From assembly GCF_900289175.1 (NCBI RefSeq), contig NZ_LT985747.1, positions 3,379,624-3,443,623 of the forward strand: a stretch of DNA of 64,000 bases, in the 5' to 3' direction. The notes under the pieces are model-generated. The model had not been told where the DNA came from. It did no database searches and saw only the letters and a program-made list of their open reading frames with translations. Source of the stretch: Paenibacillus faecalis (lineage in GTDB: Bacteria > Bacillota > Bacilli > Paenibacillales > Paenibacillaceae). A program made the translations under genes and the position numbers. Positions 1 to 9,691 of the stretch are shown here, piece by piece. How positions within the stretch are numbered: position 1 is the stretch's first letter; every line of letters begins with the position of its first letter.

Positions 1-878
1 ACCAGCTCATTCGGAAATACAAGCAGGCCCAGCAGTACAAACATCGCAATCTGCATCATCCAGGCAAAACCTTGATTAAATGCGAGGATCGTCCTCCGGT
101 ATGTCAGCTCTTTATTGCCGAGCACCAAAGCCATAACGTAAACGGCCAATAGCCCGCTGCCTTGAACAAGCACTGCTGCGCCATAGGTCAATACAGCAAA
201 ACCAAGTGCCATCACGGGGTAGAGACCAGACGAATCAAAATTAATTCGATTAATAATAAGCACCGCTAGGAAGCCGATCAGAATTCCTACAACAAGACCA
301 AGTCCCATCTGCATGAAAAATGAAAGGATCATACTTGCGACACTAGTATCGGGTGTCTGAATCCATTCGATTAAAGAAACCGTCAAAAAAACAGCCATAG
401 GATCGTTGCTTCCCGATTCCGCTTCGAGTGTAGAGGCGATCCGTCGCTTCAGGTTTAGCCCTCCGAGGACAGAAAAAACGGCTGCCGCATCGGTAGAGCC
501 AACAATGGCCCCGATCAGCAAGCCCTGCTCCAGTGATATATCAAGTATGTAGGTGGCGCATAATCCAATAATAATTGATGTCAGCAACACCCCTACGGTA
601 GCCAGCGACAGCGCCGGACCCAAAATCGGCCTGATTTCCTTGAAGTCCGTCTGCATCCCCCCTTGAAACAGGATGACAATCAAAGAAAAAGTCCCGACAA
701 GCTGCGTGATTTCAGCATTATCGTAATATACAAAGCGGCTTAGAATCATTCCCAATGCTATAAATAACACCAGTGCCGGCATTCCAAACCGGACTGAGAA
801 TTTCGTCGTCAGTACTCCCGTTAACAAGAGCAATGCAGACATAAAGATTACGGTATCAACATAGCTTAACAAGTTCAT
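1..878 (-). CDS. Cation/proton antiporter, CPA1 type (partial, C-terminus outside window)
   Basis: The gene reads leftward from ATG at 878 (preceded by GGAGGG) and runs off the window, so about 292 N-terminal residues are visible. They form a string of hydrophobic helices beginning MNLLSYVDTVIFMSALL. The segments GGMQTDF, GAIVGSTDAAAVFS and LEAESGSNDPMAVF are the signature of the K+/Na+:H+ antiporters of the NhaP2/CvrA (CPA1) group; the Asp in STDAAA and the ND in SGSNDP are the usual ion-binding positions. It should exchange monovalent cations for protons at the cytoplasmic membrane. NhaP2-like proteins usually carry a C-terminal cytoplasmic TrkA-C domain, which would lie outside. Ion specificity cannot be told from this part. 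Confidence 0.85.
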   Translation of the reverse strand, partial: MNLLSYVDTVIFMSALLLLTGVLTTKFSVRFGMPALVLFIALGMILSRFVYYDNAEITQLVGTFSLIVILFQGGMQTDFKEIRPILGPALSLATVGVLLTSIIIGLCATYILDISLEQGLLIGAIVGSTDAAAVFSVLGGLNLKRRIASTLEAESGSNDPMAVFLTVSLIEWIQTPDTSVASMILSFFMQMGLGLVVGILIGFLAVLIINRINFDSSGLYPVMALGFAVLTYGAAVLVQGSGLLAVYVMALVLGNKELTYRRTILAFNQGFAWMMQIAMFVLLGLLVFPNEL

Positions 879-957
879 CCCTCCGACTTGAAGACTTGGT
901 ATATATTACCCCGAAAAAAGAAGATCAAGTCGAATTAAAAATTTTGATTTATATTAG

Positions 958-986
958 TTGGAGTTATGTGACATTCATACTATATA
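958..986 (+). promoter_or_regulatory. Candidate sigma-A promoter for the GNAT gene
   Basis: TTGGAG at 958-963 and TATATA at 981-986 are separated by 17 bp, 55 bp before the start of the acetyltransferase gene. This is a reasonable vegetative promoter by consensus only. Confidence 0.4.
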
Positions 987-1040
987 CTGAAGATATCTTA
1001 TCTCTAAGTAAACAAAAGGCACAGGAGGCATCTAGATACG

Positions 1041-2189
1041 ATGGACATAAAGAAAATGGAGCCGCGCACGTTAACCGAAGCGGTGAAACTGTCTGACCGC
1101 ATTTTTCTAAAAGAGCCCGATCAACCGTCGATGGGAATATCCTTCCCTATGATTTTTGAACCTGGCATCAGTCATTCCTACGGAGCTTTTGACGCAGAAA
1201 ATAAGCTTGCTTCATTTATGGGACTTGTCCCGTTTACGATTCGCTCCGGCGCGGCCATGCTTAAGGTCTTTTCCGTTGGCTCTGTCTGCACTGATCCGAA
1301 TCACCGCGGAAAAGGTTTGGCGGGTGAACTGCTGGATCACTGCAAAGCCCATGCCAAGCGCTCCGGCGCATCCCTTATTTTCGTTTCCGGAGCACGTTCT
1401 CTTTATACACGCGCCGGCTGCCGATATTTCGGACGGGCTATGCAGCATCGCCTAACATTAGAAAATATGAGCCAGCTAAAGAATAGATTGAAAAGTTCAT
1501 ATCAGATTCGTGAGATGATTTCAGAGGATATTTTTAAAATCCATGAATTGTTAGAGAAACGCTCGTCCGGTTATGTCAGTACAGTCAATGATTTGAACAA
1601 GCTTCTTGATGCAAGCGCTTTTTCAAATGTAATCCGGCTGGAACAAAAAGTGCTTGTAGCTGAGGAGAACGGCAGCGTTAAAGCGGTTGCCATCATCGGC
1701 ATACCTGGAAATGTGATGACCCCATCAAGCCCGCCAACACTCATTGAATGGGCAGGAGATAATGAAGCCGCGGCCTTCATTCTATCTGAAGCGTTTAACC
1801 AATACGCTATACAGGAGCTCGTTGTTTCATTGCCATGGCAAGACCAGGGACTGTCAAGCATACTGAAAGAAGCAGGCTCTGAAGTCCACGATATACGCAA
1901 TTCCGGAACACTTTATCTTGTGAATGGCCGTGAGCTTATAAATCAAATAACCCCTATTCTTCCTGAGGAAGCAGCAGGTATTCTTCAGGCACAAGGGGAG
2001 CATGGACCATATGTGTATAAACAAGGGAAAGAGACGATCCAATTGGATGATGAGGGACTTCTTTCCCTGCTGTTTGATCCGCAATCCCCTTATAGAAAAG
2101 CGGCAGAAGAAAGCGGCAACACAGAAGATCATCAATTTACCCTTCGTCCGATTCCACTGCCCTACACAGAAGGTCTGCACTATATTTAG
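1041..2189 (+). CDS. GNAT family N-acetyltransferase
   Basis: The 382-residue protein starts at ATG 1041 after AGGAGG (1024-1029). An acetyl-CoA binding motif A is visible near residues 80-95 (VCTDPNHRGKGLAGELL, with the RGKGLA pyrophosphate loop), followed by the typical motif B region ending in LYTRAGCRYFG. The length is about twice that of a single GNAT domain; the C-terminal half has no motif I recognise and could be a second, degenerate GNAT or an Eis-like extension. The substrate cannot be predicted. The gene is monocistronic: a bidirectional terminator follows and the next gene converges on it. Confidence 0.82.
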   Translation: MDIKKMEPRTLTEAVKLSDRIFLKEPDQPSMGISFPMIFEPGISHSYGAFDAENKLASFMGLVPFTIRSGAAMLKVFSVGSVCTDPNHRGKGLAGELLDHCKAHAKRSGASLIFVSGARSLYTRAGCRYFGRAMQHRLTLENMSQLKNRLKSSYQIREMISEDIFKIHELLEKRSSGYVSTVNDLNKLLDASAFSNVIRLEQKVLVAEENGSVKAVAIIGIPGNVMTPSSPPTLIEWAGDNEAAAFILSEAFNQYAIQELVVSLPWQDQGLSSILKEAGSEVHDIRNSGTLYLVNGRELINQITPILPEEAAGILQAQGEHGPYVYKQGKETIQLDDEGLLSLLFDPQSPYRKAAEESGNTEDHQFTLRPIPLPYTEGLHYI

Positions 2190-2204
2190 CAAAGCACATA
2201 CTAA

Positions 2205-2234
2205 AAAGCCCTTGGCATCGTTTCCAAGGGCTTT
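2205..2234. terminator. Bidirectional Rho-independent terminator
   Basis: AAAGCCCTTGG (2205-2215) pairs perfectly with CCAAGGGCTTT (2224-2234) across an 8-base loop. It lies between two convergent genes and has A/T-rich flanks on both sides, so it can serve both. Confidence 0.85.
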
Positions 2235-2240
2235 AAACTT

Positions 2241-3698
2241 TTAAAATGGATATTCACGCATTTCATTCTGCGTAGAAATCCACTGGAATGTCGTAAACTC
2301 ATCAAGGGACCATTTGCCGCCAAAGCGTCCCAATCCTGATTTTTTCTCACCGCCAAAAGCGATTAACGGTTCATCATGAACGCTCTGATCATTGACATGA
2401 ACCATCCCGGACTGAATCTGCTTTGCTACCTCTACCCCTTTTTCAATAGAACCTGTATAAACGGCGGCGCTTAAACCATATGGAGTATCATTGGCCATCG
2501 CGATTCCCTCTTGCTCCGTTTTAAACGGAATCACCGTTGCCACCGGACCGAACATTTCATTTTTCGCTGTGGAGACATCATTTGTAGTAGAGGTCAGAAT
2601 ATATGGAGAGAGGATATTCCCTTCCACCTTTCCTTCCAGTACAACCTTGGCGCCTTCCGCTTTCGCTTTTTCGATCTCTCTAGTAATTCGTTCTACAGCT
2701 TTGCTGTTAATGAGCGGTCCAATCATATTCGAATGATCTCTGGGATCGCCAACTTTGATCTTCCGGGATTTTTCAACAAACTTGTCCACAAACGTTTCAT
2801 ATATATTCTCGTGCACAATCATTCGATTAATCGCCATGCAGATTTGACCATTATGAAAATATTTTCCGTATATTGCAGATTGAACTGCTTTATCAACATC
2901 GGCATCTTCCAGAACGAGCATCGGATTGTTACCGCCCAATTCCAGTATCGCCTTTTTCATCATTTGGCTGCAGATTTGAGCAATATGAAGTCCTACCGCA
3001 GTCGAACCCGTAAACGAAATCACCCTTGGGATCGGATGTTCAACAAAGCTGTCTCCAACTTCATCAATCGAAGTGACAACTACATTCAATAAACCTTTTG
3101 GAAGGCCTGCTTCTTCAAAAATTTTAGCTATCAGCAAACCTCCGCTTATCGCGGTCTGCTCATCAGGCTTCAGCACGACACCATTTCCAGCTGCCAACGC
3201 CGTGGCAACCGAGCGCATAGACAAATACATCGGAAAATTAAATGGACTGATCACACCAACGACCCCAACCGGACGACGGTATATCCGATTTTCCTTGCCA
3301 TGAACGAGCGAAGGGACGATCTCTGCCCCCATTCTCATCGGGAAACTTGCCGCTTCTCTCGTAATCGAAATACAAAACTCCAATTCGACACTAGCCTTGG
3401 CATAAGAAGAACCCGTCTCTTGAATAAGGAGGTCACATATTTCCTCACGACGCGCCTTCATGATGGATACAGCATTCTCAAAAATCTCCGTTTTCTTGAA
3501 AGCGTTTACCATTTCCCATGCAGGCTGTGCTTTTTCTGCTGCAAAATATGCTTCTTCTATGTCTTCCTTGCTGGCAAGCTTTATTGCAGTAATTAACGCG
3601 TCATCATACGGGTTTCTATTCTCATACATCGTTTGACTGTTTCCTTCACGCCATTTGCCAGAAATGTACTGTAGATTCAATTCACTATATGCAGTCAT
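2241..3698 (-). CDS. NAD(P)+-dependent aldehyde dehydrogenase
   Basis: The start is taken at ATG 3698 (MTAYSELNLQYISGKW) because GAAAGGAAAGGATGG precedes it; the frame is open further upstream but that part does not resemble the family. The resulting 485 residues match the usual length of the ALDH superfamily. Visible motifs: VISPFNFP (cofactor binding), FTGSTAVG, ELGGNNPMLV (general-base Glu) and NGQICMAINRM with the catalytic Cys. The sequence is closest in feel to the benzaldehyde/vanillin dehydrogenase branch (B. subtilis YfmT-like), which oxidises aromatic aldehydes to acids; this substrate is inferred. It stands alone, upstream of the polysaccharide locus but in the same direction. Confidence 0.88.
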   Translation of the reverse strand: MTAYSELNLQYISGKWREGNSQTMYENRNPYDDALITAIKLASKEDIEEAYFAAEKAQPAWEMVNAFKKTEIFENAVSIMKARREEICDLLIQETGSSYAKASVELEFCISITREAASFPMRMGAEIVPSLVHGKENRIYRRPVGVVGVISPFNFPMYLSMRSVATALAAGNGVVLKPDEQTAISGGLLIAKIFEEAGLPKGLLNVVVTSIDEVGDSFVEHPIPRVISFTGSTAVGLHIAQICSQMMKKAILELGGNNPMLVLEDADVDKAVQSAIYGKYFHNGQICMAINRMIVHENIYETFVDKFVEKSRKIKVGDPRDHSNMIGPLINSKAVERITREIEKAKAEGAKVVLEGKVEGNILSPYILTSTTNDVSTAKNEMFGPVATVIPFKTEQEGIAMANDTPYGLSAAVYTGSIEKGVEVAKQIQSGMVHVNDQSVHDEPLIAFGGEKKSGLGRFGGKWSLDEFTTFQWISTQNEMREYPF

Positions 3699-3878
3699 TC
3701 CATCCTTTCCTTTCAATATATATTTCAAGCGCACAACATCAAATATAATCTTGTGCTTTAGGTGATTATTACCCTGAAATTTATATATTAAACTTTGAAG
3801 ATATGAAAACTGCAAAATATATAACGAATCTGAATCTACATGTACATTTCTTGGCGAAACAAATCATTTGAAAAATGT

Positions 3879-5381
3879 TTACTTCATACCAGTGACACTT
3901 AGCAGATCATTCCACGTTATTTCCTCTGGCTGCTTCTCCCCGAAATAGATCGGATTCGTGAAGGCAAGCAGCCGACCTTCTTCATCCCGAACGTCGAATC
4001 GGTACCAATGATACGCATCCGCTTCCCATGGAATGATCCATTCCAACACCGCCGGGTCCGATCCACCAGCAGCTGGAGCAGCCTTGACCGATTCAGGAGT
4101 ACCGTTATGGACGAGAGAAACCAGAATATTCGTCTCACTATAAATGCTTAAGGAGCAAGTTATGTTTCGTTCCGATTCCGCTTGCTGCTCATCTGCAAAT
4201 GCTTGTGATACATCACTGCCAAACCGATACTCCCGATCACCTGCTCGAATAGTGGCTTCAAGGACCGGCCCGCGTGAGACGTATACCTCACCTCGGCGAA
4301 CCCCTTCCAGCACAGCTTCTGCTGATAAATCATCGCACCAGACGTAGGTTGCCGGATCACCGATCAAGGATGGAATGTCACAGTCCGGATAACGTTCGGT
4401 CGGCAGCATATGTGAATCCGATCCACCGATACCTGTAAGCCTATGCCCTCTATTCCAGCATTCACTCCATAGCTTTAATGCTTTTTCCGTTGCTTCCGGG
4501 TTCGGTGAATAGGTCGGGTCATTCCATATTTCCATCGAGTGAACCGCACTTAATAATGTTTCTCCATACTGCCATGCCCATGGAACCAGCATCGGATGGT
4601 TGATGGAGCATACCGCACCTTGTTCAGCAGTTTCCTTCATCAGACGATCCATGCCCGCTTGAGTCGTGAGTCCGCCATCGGGTGCAGAAGTGCGCCAATC
4701 GATCCATTTTCGCAAACCCAGTGCATTCCAATGCCCGTCACCCGAAGTCACTTCCACTCCCGGAATAACGAGCACATTTCCTTTCGGCCAAGACGTTGAC
4801 ATCACATTGTGATCGGTCGCCGTAAAGAAATCCATTCCGAGCTTCTCCGCTTGATCACTGTTCATAAGCTGCGTCATTTTGCCGTCTGAGAGAACCGTAT
4901 GCGTGTGGAAATCACCTTTATACCAGCGGCTGCCTTCCTGCCAAATTTTATTCCAGTCATAATTGTCCATCGTAAAACCTGCGTTCTTTTCCCCGCTATT
5001 CCAGTATTCCCGATCACCATGCAGCTGTGGCGAATCATACTGCGCTGGCAACTTGCCAGCCCCCGTTTCCCATACCACTTCCACATGCTTCCCGACATCT
5101 GTACTGATCTCCAGCAACCATGTTCCTGGCATAATCGTTCCTGATACGGCGATCGGACTCGTCGTTTCTGCCTGCTCATGTATAACAATATTTCGCTCGT
5201 TCCCGCCATCAAGGAAACAGAACCGGAGTGACTTCTCAACATCCCACAAGTAAGCTCTCGCCCAAGATTGATGAGCCTCAAATTTCAACTGAAATGCAAT
5301 CCAGCTTTGTCCTTCTTCGACTTGTATCGGAAAAAAGCTGGTGAATTGGTCCATCGTCACTGATAAGTGTCCTTTACCCAT
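3879..5381 (-). CDS. CehA/McbA family metallohydrolase (PHP domain)
   Basis: This 500-residue protein is the last gene of the polysaccharide locus. The start at 5381 (MGKGHLSVTMDQF) follows GGAAGGTGAG. The N-terminal third is beta-rich and unassigned; then comes a PHP-type metal site: FHTHTVLSDGKMT, TATDHNVMS, GVEVTSGDGHWN, INHPMLVPW and GGSDSHM. These His/Asp clusters bind a di- or trinuclear metal centre in the family, whose known members hydrolyse carbaryl-type esters or phosphoesters. There is no export signal, so it should act in the cytoplasm. In this context it might remove a substituent (for example a phosphate or ester) from imported oligosaccharides; that is inference from position only. 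Confidence 0.8.
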   Translation of the reverse strand: MGKGHLSVTMDQFTSFFPIQVEEGQSWIAFQLKFEAHQSWARAYLWDVEKSLRFCFLDGGNERNIVIHEQAETTSPIAVSGTIMPGTWLLEISTDVGKHVEVVWETGAGKLPAQYDSPQLHGDREYWNSGEKNAGFTMDNYDWNKIWQEGSRWYKGDFHTHTVLSDGKMTQLMNSDQAEKLGMDFFTATDHNVMSTSWPKGNVLVIPGVEVTSGDGHWNALGLRKWIDWRTSAPDGGLTTQAGMDRLMKETAEQGAVCSINHPMLVPWAWQYGETLLSAVHSMEIWNDPTYSPNPEATEKALKLWSECWNRGHRLTGIGGSDSHMLPTERYPDCDIPSLIGDPATYVWCDDLSAEAVLEGVRRGEVYVSRGPVLEATIRAGDREYRFGSDVSQAFADEQQAESERNITCSLSIYSETNILVSLVHNGTPESVKAAPAAGGSDPAVLEWIIPWEADAYHWYRFDVRDEEGRLLAFTNPIYFGEKQPEEITWNDLLSVTGMK

Positions 5382-5488
5382 CGTCTGCTCACCTTCCAAA
5401 CATAGTAGAAATGCAGATTTTCATTATCTAAAACTCAATTTTCGCTTATAAAAACTCGTTATCTTTTTTAAAAACGCGATAGGGGCGT

Positions 5489-6346
5489 CTATCCAAGAGT
5501 TCCTATCAAAATAATGCCTGTCGTAATCGCAATCGACATGACAATCCGCATCTTCCCCTGCTGTTCCTTCAGAATAAAAATACCAAGCAGTGTCCCGAAG
5601 ACAGTCCCGATCTCACGTATCGGAGACAGATGAGATAACGGTCCCAAACTCATTGCATACAAGAAAAGCAGGTAAGACCCCGGAGAGAATAAAGCTCCAA
5701 CCATAAGCGGAATTTTGTTAACCTTCCATTCTGTTTTAATGCCTTTTGAACGGAGCGCCGGGCCAGTTAGCACGCCCATGTAACCGATATTGCATAATCC
5801 TAGCAAAGCAAGCGGAGAAATATAATCAAGGATGAGTTTATCCGCAAGCGTATAACCTGTAATACACAAGCCGACGCCGAGGGCAAACATCATCCCTGTT
5901 GCATATTTCTTATCCTGCAGCATCGCTCTGTTCAGCTTAAATCCGCCAATTTTAATGAGACCGATAATAATGAACCCAAGCCCGATCCAGCCATAAACAG
6001 ACAGCTCTTCATTAAAAAGCAATACGCTCAAAACAGGAACCAGCAATGCCCCGGTACCGCGCATGATCGGATATACCTGTGAGATATCACCGTATTGGTA
6101 TGCTTTAGACAGCAGCCGAAAATAACTGCTCTGCAGTACAACTGACAGTAAAATCAGAACATAACCTTTCAATGGAATGGTATTGTTCATAAGCCACTTT
6201 ACTACGACAGGCATCAAGAGAAAAAAGCACGGGATGTTGATCATCCACAAAAACACATCTTTGTTAATACTTCGTTTTGCAAATAGGTTCCATATGGAAT
6301 GTGTGAAGCCGGACGCAATCACCAATAATAATGCTAATGTTGTCAT
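5489..6346 (-). CDS. EamA/DMT superfamily transporter
   Basis: A 285-residue membrane protein with about ten hydrophobic helices and an internal duplication, the typical size and shape of the drug/metabolite transporter superfamily. The motif RGTGALLVPVLSVLLFNEELS near residues 95-115 is the usual end of the first EamA repeat, and REIGTVFGTLLGIFILKEQ is its counterpart in the second. The start at 6346 has GAGGGT upstream. It lies 57 bp after the heparinase-like gene and 107 bp before the metallohydrolase gene, so it is probably co-transcribed with the sugar genes. It may move a monosaccharide or breakdown product across the cytoplasmic membrane; direction and substrate are unknown. Confidence 0.8.
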   Translation of the reverse strand: MTTLALLLVIASGFTHSIWNLFAKRSINKDVFLWMINIPCFFLLMPVVVKWLMNNTIPLKGYVLILLSVVLQSSYFRLLSKAYQYGDISQVYPIMRGTGALLVPVLSVLLFNEELSVYGWIGLGFIIIGLIKIGGFKLNRAMLQDKKYATGMMFALGVGLCITGYTLADKLILDYISPLALLGLCNIGYMGVLTGPALRSKGIKTEWKVNKIPLMVGALFSPGSYLLFLYAMSLGPLSHLSPIREIGTVFGTLLGIFILKEQQGKMRIVMSIAITTGIILIGTLG

Positions 6347-6402
6347 GTTCTACCCTCAAGTTTTGTAATAGGTCGCCGACTGTTCTATTCGTCATTTCTC
6401 TA

Positions 6403-8541
6403 TCATTTCATCACAGTTATAGTTTCTTCTCCCCCATCTCTCTTGATGAGGGAAATCTGACCAAACACTCTTACTCCATCTACCAAAAATACGGTCTGAG
6501 GGCTTTCCTCCCTCTCATGGCTTATGAGCACAATATGCTCCATTTCCGTTTCAGAAAATCGTATACGGACGGCCTCGGCAGCAGATGAACTTAACAAATT
6601 TCCCTTGTAATCCGCTACTGGCAGCCGCTCTACCACGGGCCTGTCCTGTTTGCCTGAAGGCTGTGGATAAAGAACCTGTATTATGGAAGTAAATCCTCTC
6701 GCCCGACACTTATAGACTAACGATTGTTTCTGCTGTTTGCGGTTATACTCGTAGGAAATCCATCCTGACTCCAATGAAGCTTCCAGCTGCTGCGGATCGG
6801 CCGGAATGATGCACAAATTAGGTCCTGATTCATCCAAAGTTCTGCAAGAGCTATCGACGGGATCGATCTCGACGTTATCCGAAGCAAAATGAAAATGCTG
6901 TGTAAACTCATGCTCTTCCTTACAATCAAAACTGTCTACCAACACCCAATAATCCGGCTTAACAAAAATGATTCGCCTTAGCGGGTCCACTCGATCCGCC
7001 AGGTGACGATAACCGGTATGCCCTGCTTCAACATAATCTGCTTCTGGCCCAGAGCTCCATATGACATCCGTTGGCTTGGCTACACGGCCATTTGACCACG
7101 TATCGATGTACTCCGTGAACTCGATGCCGTCGACCATCGTCGTATTGTGGGCGCTGCATTGCTTTAATTCCCGCCGCAAAGGTTCTGTATCACTGTAGTT
7201 ATAACGCCCCGGATCAGACAAAAGATCTTTGCCATAGGCATGTAGGTCGAAGTGCAGCAAATCAGCATGCCCATGACCTCCTCCTAGAAAGCCGCAGTGA
7301 AAATACAGATAACGGGCATCTTCTTTCCAATCCGAACGCATGACATAATTGCCCGACTGCTTGAAAGGAAACGACAAGTGTTCCGGCTGTTGAATGTCCA
7401 CCGCCCTATATTTCTGCATTCCTTCAGTACCGAAGTTCCACACACTGTCAAAATCAAGATGTTCATATGCTCCAAATTTCAAAGCGCCGTCCTGAAGCAA
7501 GATGGCTCCGGCTGTCAAATAATCGCGAATGTCGTTGTCATCGCTATCCCCCTGCATAGGCTGGTGATGATTCGGCTTGGCCCAATACAGATTTGCTTTC
7601 ATCATCTTGTGAACCGTACCAGAAATGGCTTCATGAACCTTTATCCCATTTTGTGCCGACAACGTCATCATGCTGACATAGCAATGCAATACTTCATTAT
7701 GATACATCGGCGATTGCTCCCAATGCGTTCCTTCTTTCGTGACCTGCAATCGCGTCGTTTCCACCAGACGCTCGATGCTTAACCTTTGCCACTCAGCAGC
7801 CAGTTTCATTTCTGGGGCGAATACAGACATCATATACAAACCATGGTTTTCTATGACTCCCCAGTTGCTGATCCGTTTCCAATCATTAAAATCACTAACG
7901 ATATATTGAGCATGCTCATGCAAAGATACAAGCATCTTTGCCAGCAGCTTCGCTGTAAAATGTGGACTATGCTTCATATATTGAAAGGATTTAATCCAGT
8001 TCTCACAGCGAATACCGGCTTCAATGGAACGCCAAGCCGGATTGCTTCGGGTAGGTATTTCAGGGACAGGATTCGCATCTATCCAATTCTCCAGCTGGGA
8101 GCACCATACTTGAGCGTACTGTTCATTCTGAGTCATCGCATAAGCTTGTCCTAAAGCGATCCAATACCGATGTCGGTTAAGCATATACGTCCATTCCACA
8201 TCATGATCAGGCATGTGATGCCAATCGATTGCCCCTTCAAAAGTAACCGGAACATTCGTCCGTTCCATATCCCAAGGGAACTGAAACACAAAGGTCTGCT
8301 CAAGCACTTCATTGGCTGTTCTCAGCACTAGCTCCGTTTCTTCCGGGCAAAATTTCTGTACATAGGCTGATAATTCAGCCGTCTCTTCTTCATTAAAATA
8401 CAATTTCACTGCGTCGCGCGATGTATAATGGCGATGGAGAGCAGAATACGCTGCTCTCTCATCGCCCTTTATTAATGCATCGCTGATCGGTTGCAGTGCT
8501 TCGGCATCCAGATTCAGCAAGCTCCATAGTGGATTGTTCAT
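6403..8541 (-). CDS. Heparinase II/III family polysaccharide lyase
   Basis: The start is taken at ATG 8541 (MNNPLWSLLNLD), which overlaps the stop of the GH88 gene as ATGA, a sign of translational coupling. The 712-residue protein has an N-terminal alpha-helical toroid (residues about 40-330, with the motif WRSIEAGIRCENW) followed by the beta-rich heparinase II/III domain (from about 370), where GGGHGHADLLHFDLHAYGKD and PGRYNYSDTEP are characteristic. The Tyr/His residues of NWGVIENHGLYM and GHGHAD are likely catalytic. No signal peptide is seen, so it probably acts on imported oligosaccharides. Family members cut heparin, alginate or related uronate chains by beta-elimination, leaving unsaturated ends for the neighbouring GH88 enzyme. 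Confidence 0.85.
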   Translation of the reverse strand: MNNPLWSLLNLDAEALQPISDALIKGDERAAYSALHRHYTSRDAVKLYFNEEETAELSAYVQKFCPEETELVLRTANEVLEQTFVFQFPWDMERTNVPVTFEGAIDWHHMPDHDVEWTYMLNRHRYWIALGQAYAMTQNEQYAQVWCSQLENWIDANPVPEIPTRSNPAWRSIEAGIRCENWIKSFQYMKHSPHFTAKLLAKMLVSLHEHAQYIVSDFNDWKRISNWGVIENHGLYMMSVFAPEMKLAAEWQRLSIERLVETTRLQVTKEGTHWEQSPMYHNEVLHCYVSMMTLSAQNGIKVHEAISGTVHKMMKANLYWAKPNHHQPMQGDSDDNDIRDYLTAGAILLQDGALKFGAYEHLDFDSVWNFGTEGMQKYRAVDIQQPEHLSFPFKQSGNYVMRSDWKEDARYLYFHCGFLGGGHGHADLLHFDLHAYGKDLLSDPGRYNYSDTEPLRRELKQCSAHNTTMVDGIEFTEYIDTWSNGRVAKPTDVIWSSGPEADYVEAGHTGYRHLADRVDPLRRIIFVKPDYWVLVDSFDCKEEHEFTQHFHFASDNVEIDPVDSSCRTLDESGPNLCIIPADPQQLEASLESGWISYEYNRKQQKQSLVYKCRARGFTSIIQVLYPQPSGKQDRPVVERLPVADYKGNLLSSSAAEAVRIRFSETEMEHIVLISHEREESPQTVFLVDGVRVFGQISLIKRDGGEETITVMK

Positions 8542-9662
8542 AATTCGTACCAATATCCTTTTATCCCTTTGTCCATTCGCATCAATGCTTCGAGATAATA
8601 GTAGTCGCCCCAAATCATATAATCATCTGGAGCCACACCGCCACGTACATAATAAGATCCATGCTTTAACAGCCCTTCGGCATCGTCTTCACCGATCGTT
8701 GAGTAATTGTCAACAAGCGAAGTCATCGACAGCTTTAACTTCTCTTCGTATTCAGCACGATCTGGATCGCTGTCATCCAAATGGCCTATTAGCTCAATCA
8801 ATCCGGCTGCAACAATGGCAGAGGCGGAGCTGTCCCGATATGTATTCACATCAACAGGAGCATTGAAATCCCAATAGGCTACATGGTCCTCCGGCAGCTG
8901 CTCAAGGAAATAGTTCGCCATACGTTTGGCTGTATCCAGATAAAGCGGGTTTCGGGTATAACGGTAAGCCAGGGTAAAGCCATACACACCCCATGCTTGA
9001 CCTCGAGCCCATGTAGAGCCGTTCGTATACCCTTGATGTGTCGCTCCGCCAAGCGGTTCACCTGTCTCCGTATTAAATACAAATGTATGATATGAGCTGT
9101 CATCGCCGCGAACAAGATATCGACGGCTTTGGTCCGCCTGCTTGATCGCGATTTCACGATAACGCTCATTTCCGGTTTGTTCATAAGCCCAGAACAACAA
9201 GGGAAGATTCAGGAGGCAATCGATGATCATGCGCCCTCCATGCTGTGCATTATCTGGCAATCCCCAGGCCTGAATATACTCACCTTTCTCACGCCAGCGG
9301 CGCATCAGCACATCGGCTGCTTGCAGTGTCAATTGTTTCGCTTCTTCATTACGTTCTACAATCCATTGTGCCTGTGAGGATAAGGTATAAAGGAATCCGA
9401 TATCGTGATGATCCAGAACGATGTGCTGTTCCATTCGGCGCTTGAAGCTCTCTACCGTGCGGCGTGCTGCCTCCCGGTAAAACTCATCGCCAGAATATTC
9501 ATAAGAGAGCCACAGCATTCCACTCCAGAACCCATTCGTCCAATCCTCATTGTTATTTAGTTCATATTTGCCGTTCTCACTGACATGCGGGAAGCGATCT
9601 CCGAAACGCTCCACGTTGTTTCTGATCTTCATCATTGCATCTTCAATTGCGTGTTTCCACAT
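8538..9662 (-). CDS. GH88 unsaturated glucuronyl hydrolase
   Basis: The start is placed at ATG 9662 (MWKHAIED) after AAAGGATG, giving 374 residues, very close to the 377 of the characterised Bacillus UGL. The two catalytic Asp regions are plain: DHHDIGFLY and GRMIIDCLLNLPLLFW. Other family motifs are WTNGFWSGMLWL, GSTWARGQAWGVYG and SSASAIVAAGLIEL. GH88 enzymes hydrate the 4,5-double bond left by polysaccharide lyases and release the unsaturated uronic acid. The lack of a signal peptide fits a cytoplasmic role. It sits between the PL8 and heparinase-like lyases, exactly the enzymes that would make its substrate. Confidence 0.92.
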   Translation of the reverse strand: MWKHAIEDAMMKIRNNVERFGDRFPHVSENGKYELNNNEDWTNGFWSGMLWLSYEYSGDEFYREAARRTVESFKRRMEQHIVLDHHDIGFLYTLSSQAQWIVERNEEAKQLTLQAADVLMRRWREKGEYIQAWGLPDNAQHGGRMIIDCLLNLPLLFWAYEQTGNERYREIAIKQADQSRRYLVRGDDSSYHTFVFNTETGEPLGGATHQGYTNGSTWARGQAWGVYGFTLAYRYTRNPLYLDTAKRMANYFLEQLPEDHVAYWDFNAPVDVNTYRDSSASAIVAAGLIELIGHLDDSDPDRAEYEEKLKLSMTSLVDNYSTIGEDDAEGLLKHGSYYVRGGVAPDDYMIWGDYYYLEALMRMDKGIKGYWYEL

Positions 9663-9691
9663 GTCCTTTTCATCCTTTCCATTCACTGTTA

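Noticed and set aside
896..1096. Small open frame upstream of the GNAT gene
   Set aside because: It has no ribosome binding site, overlaps the real gene and covers the likely promoter.
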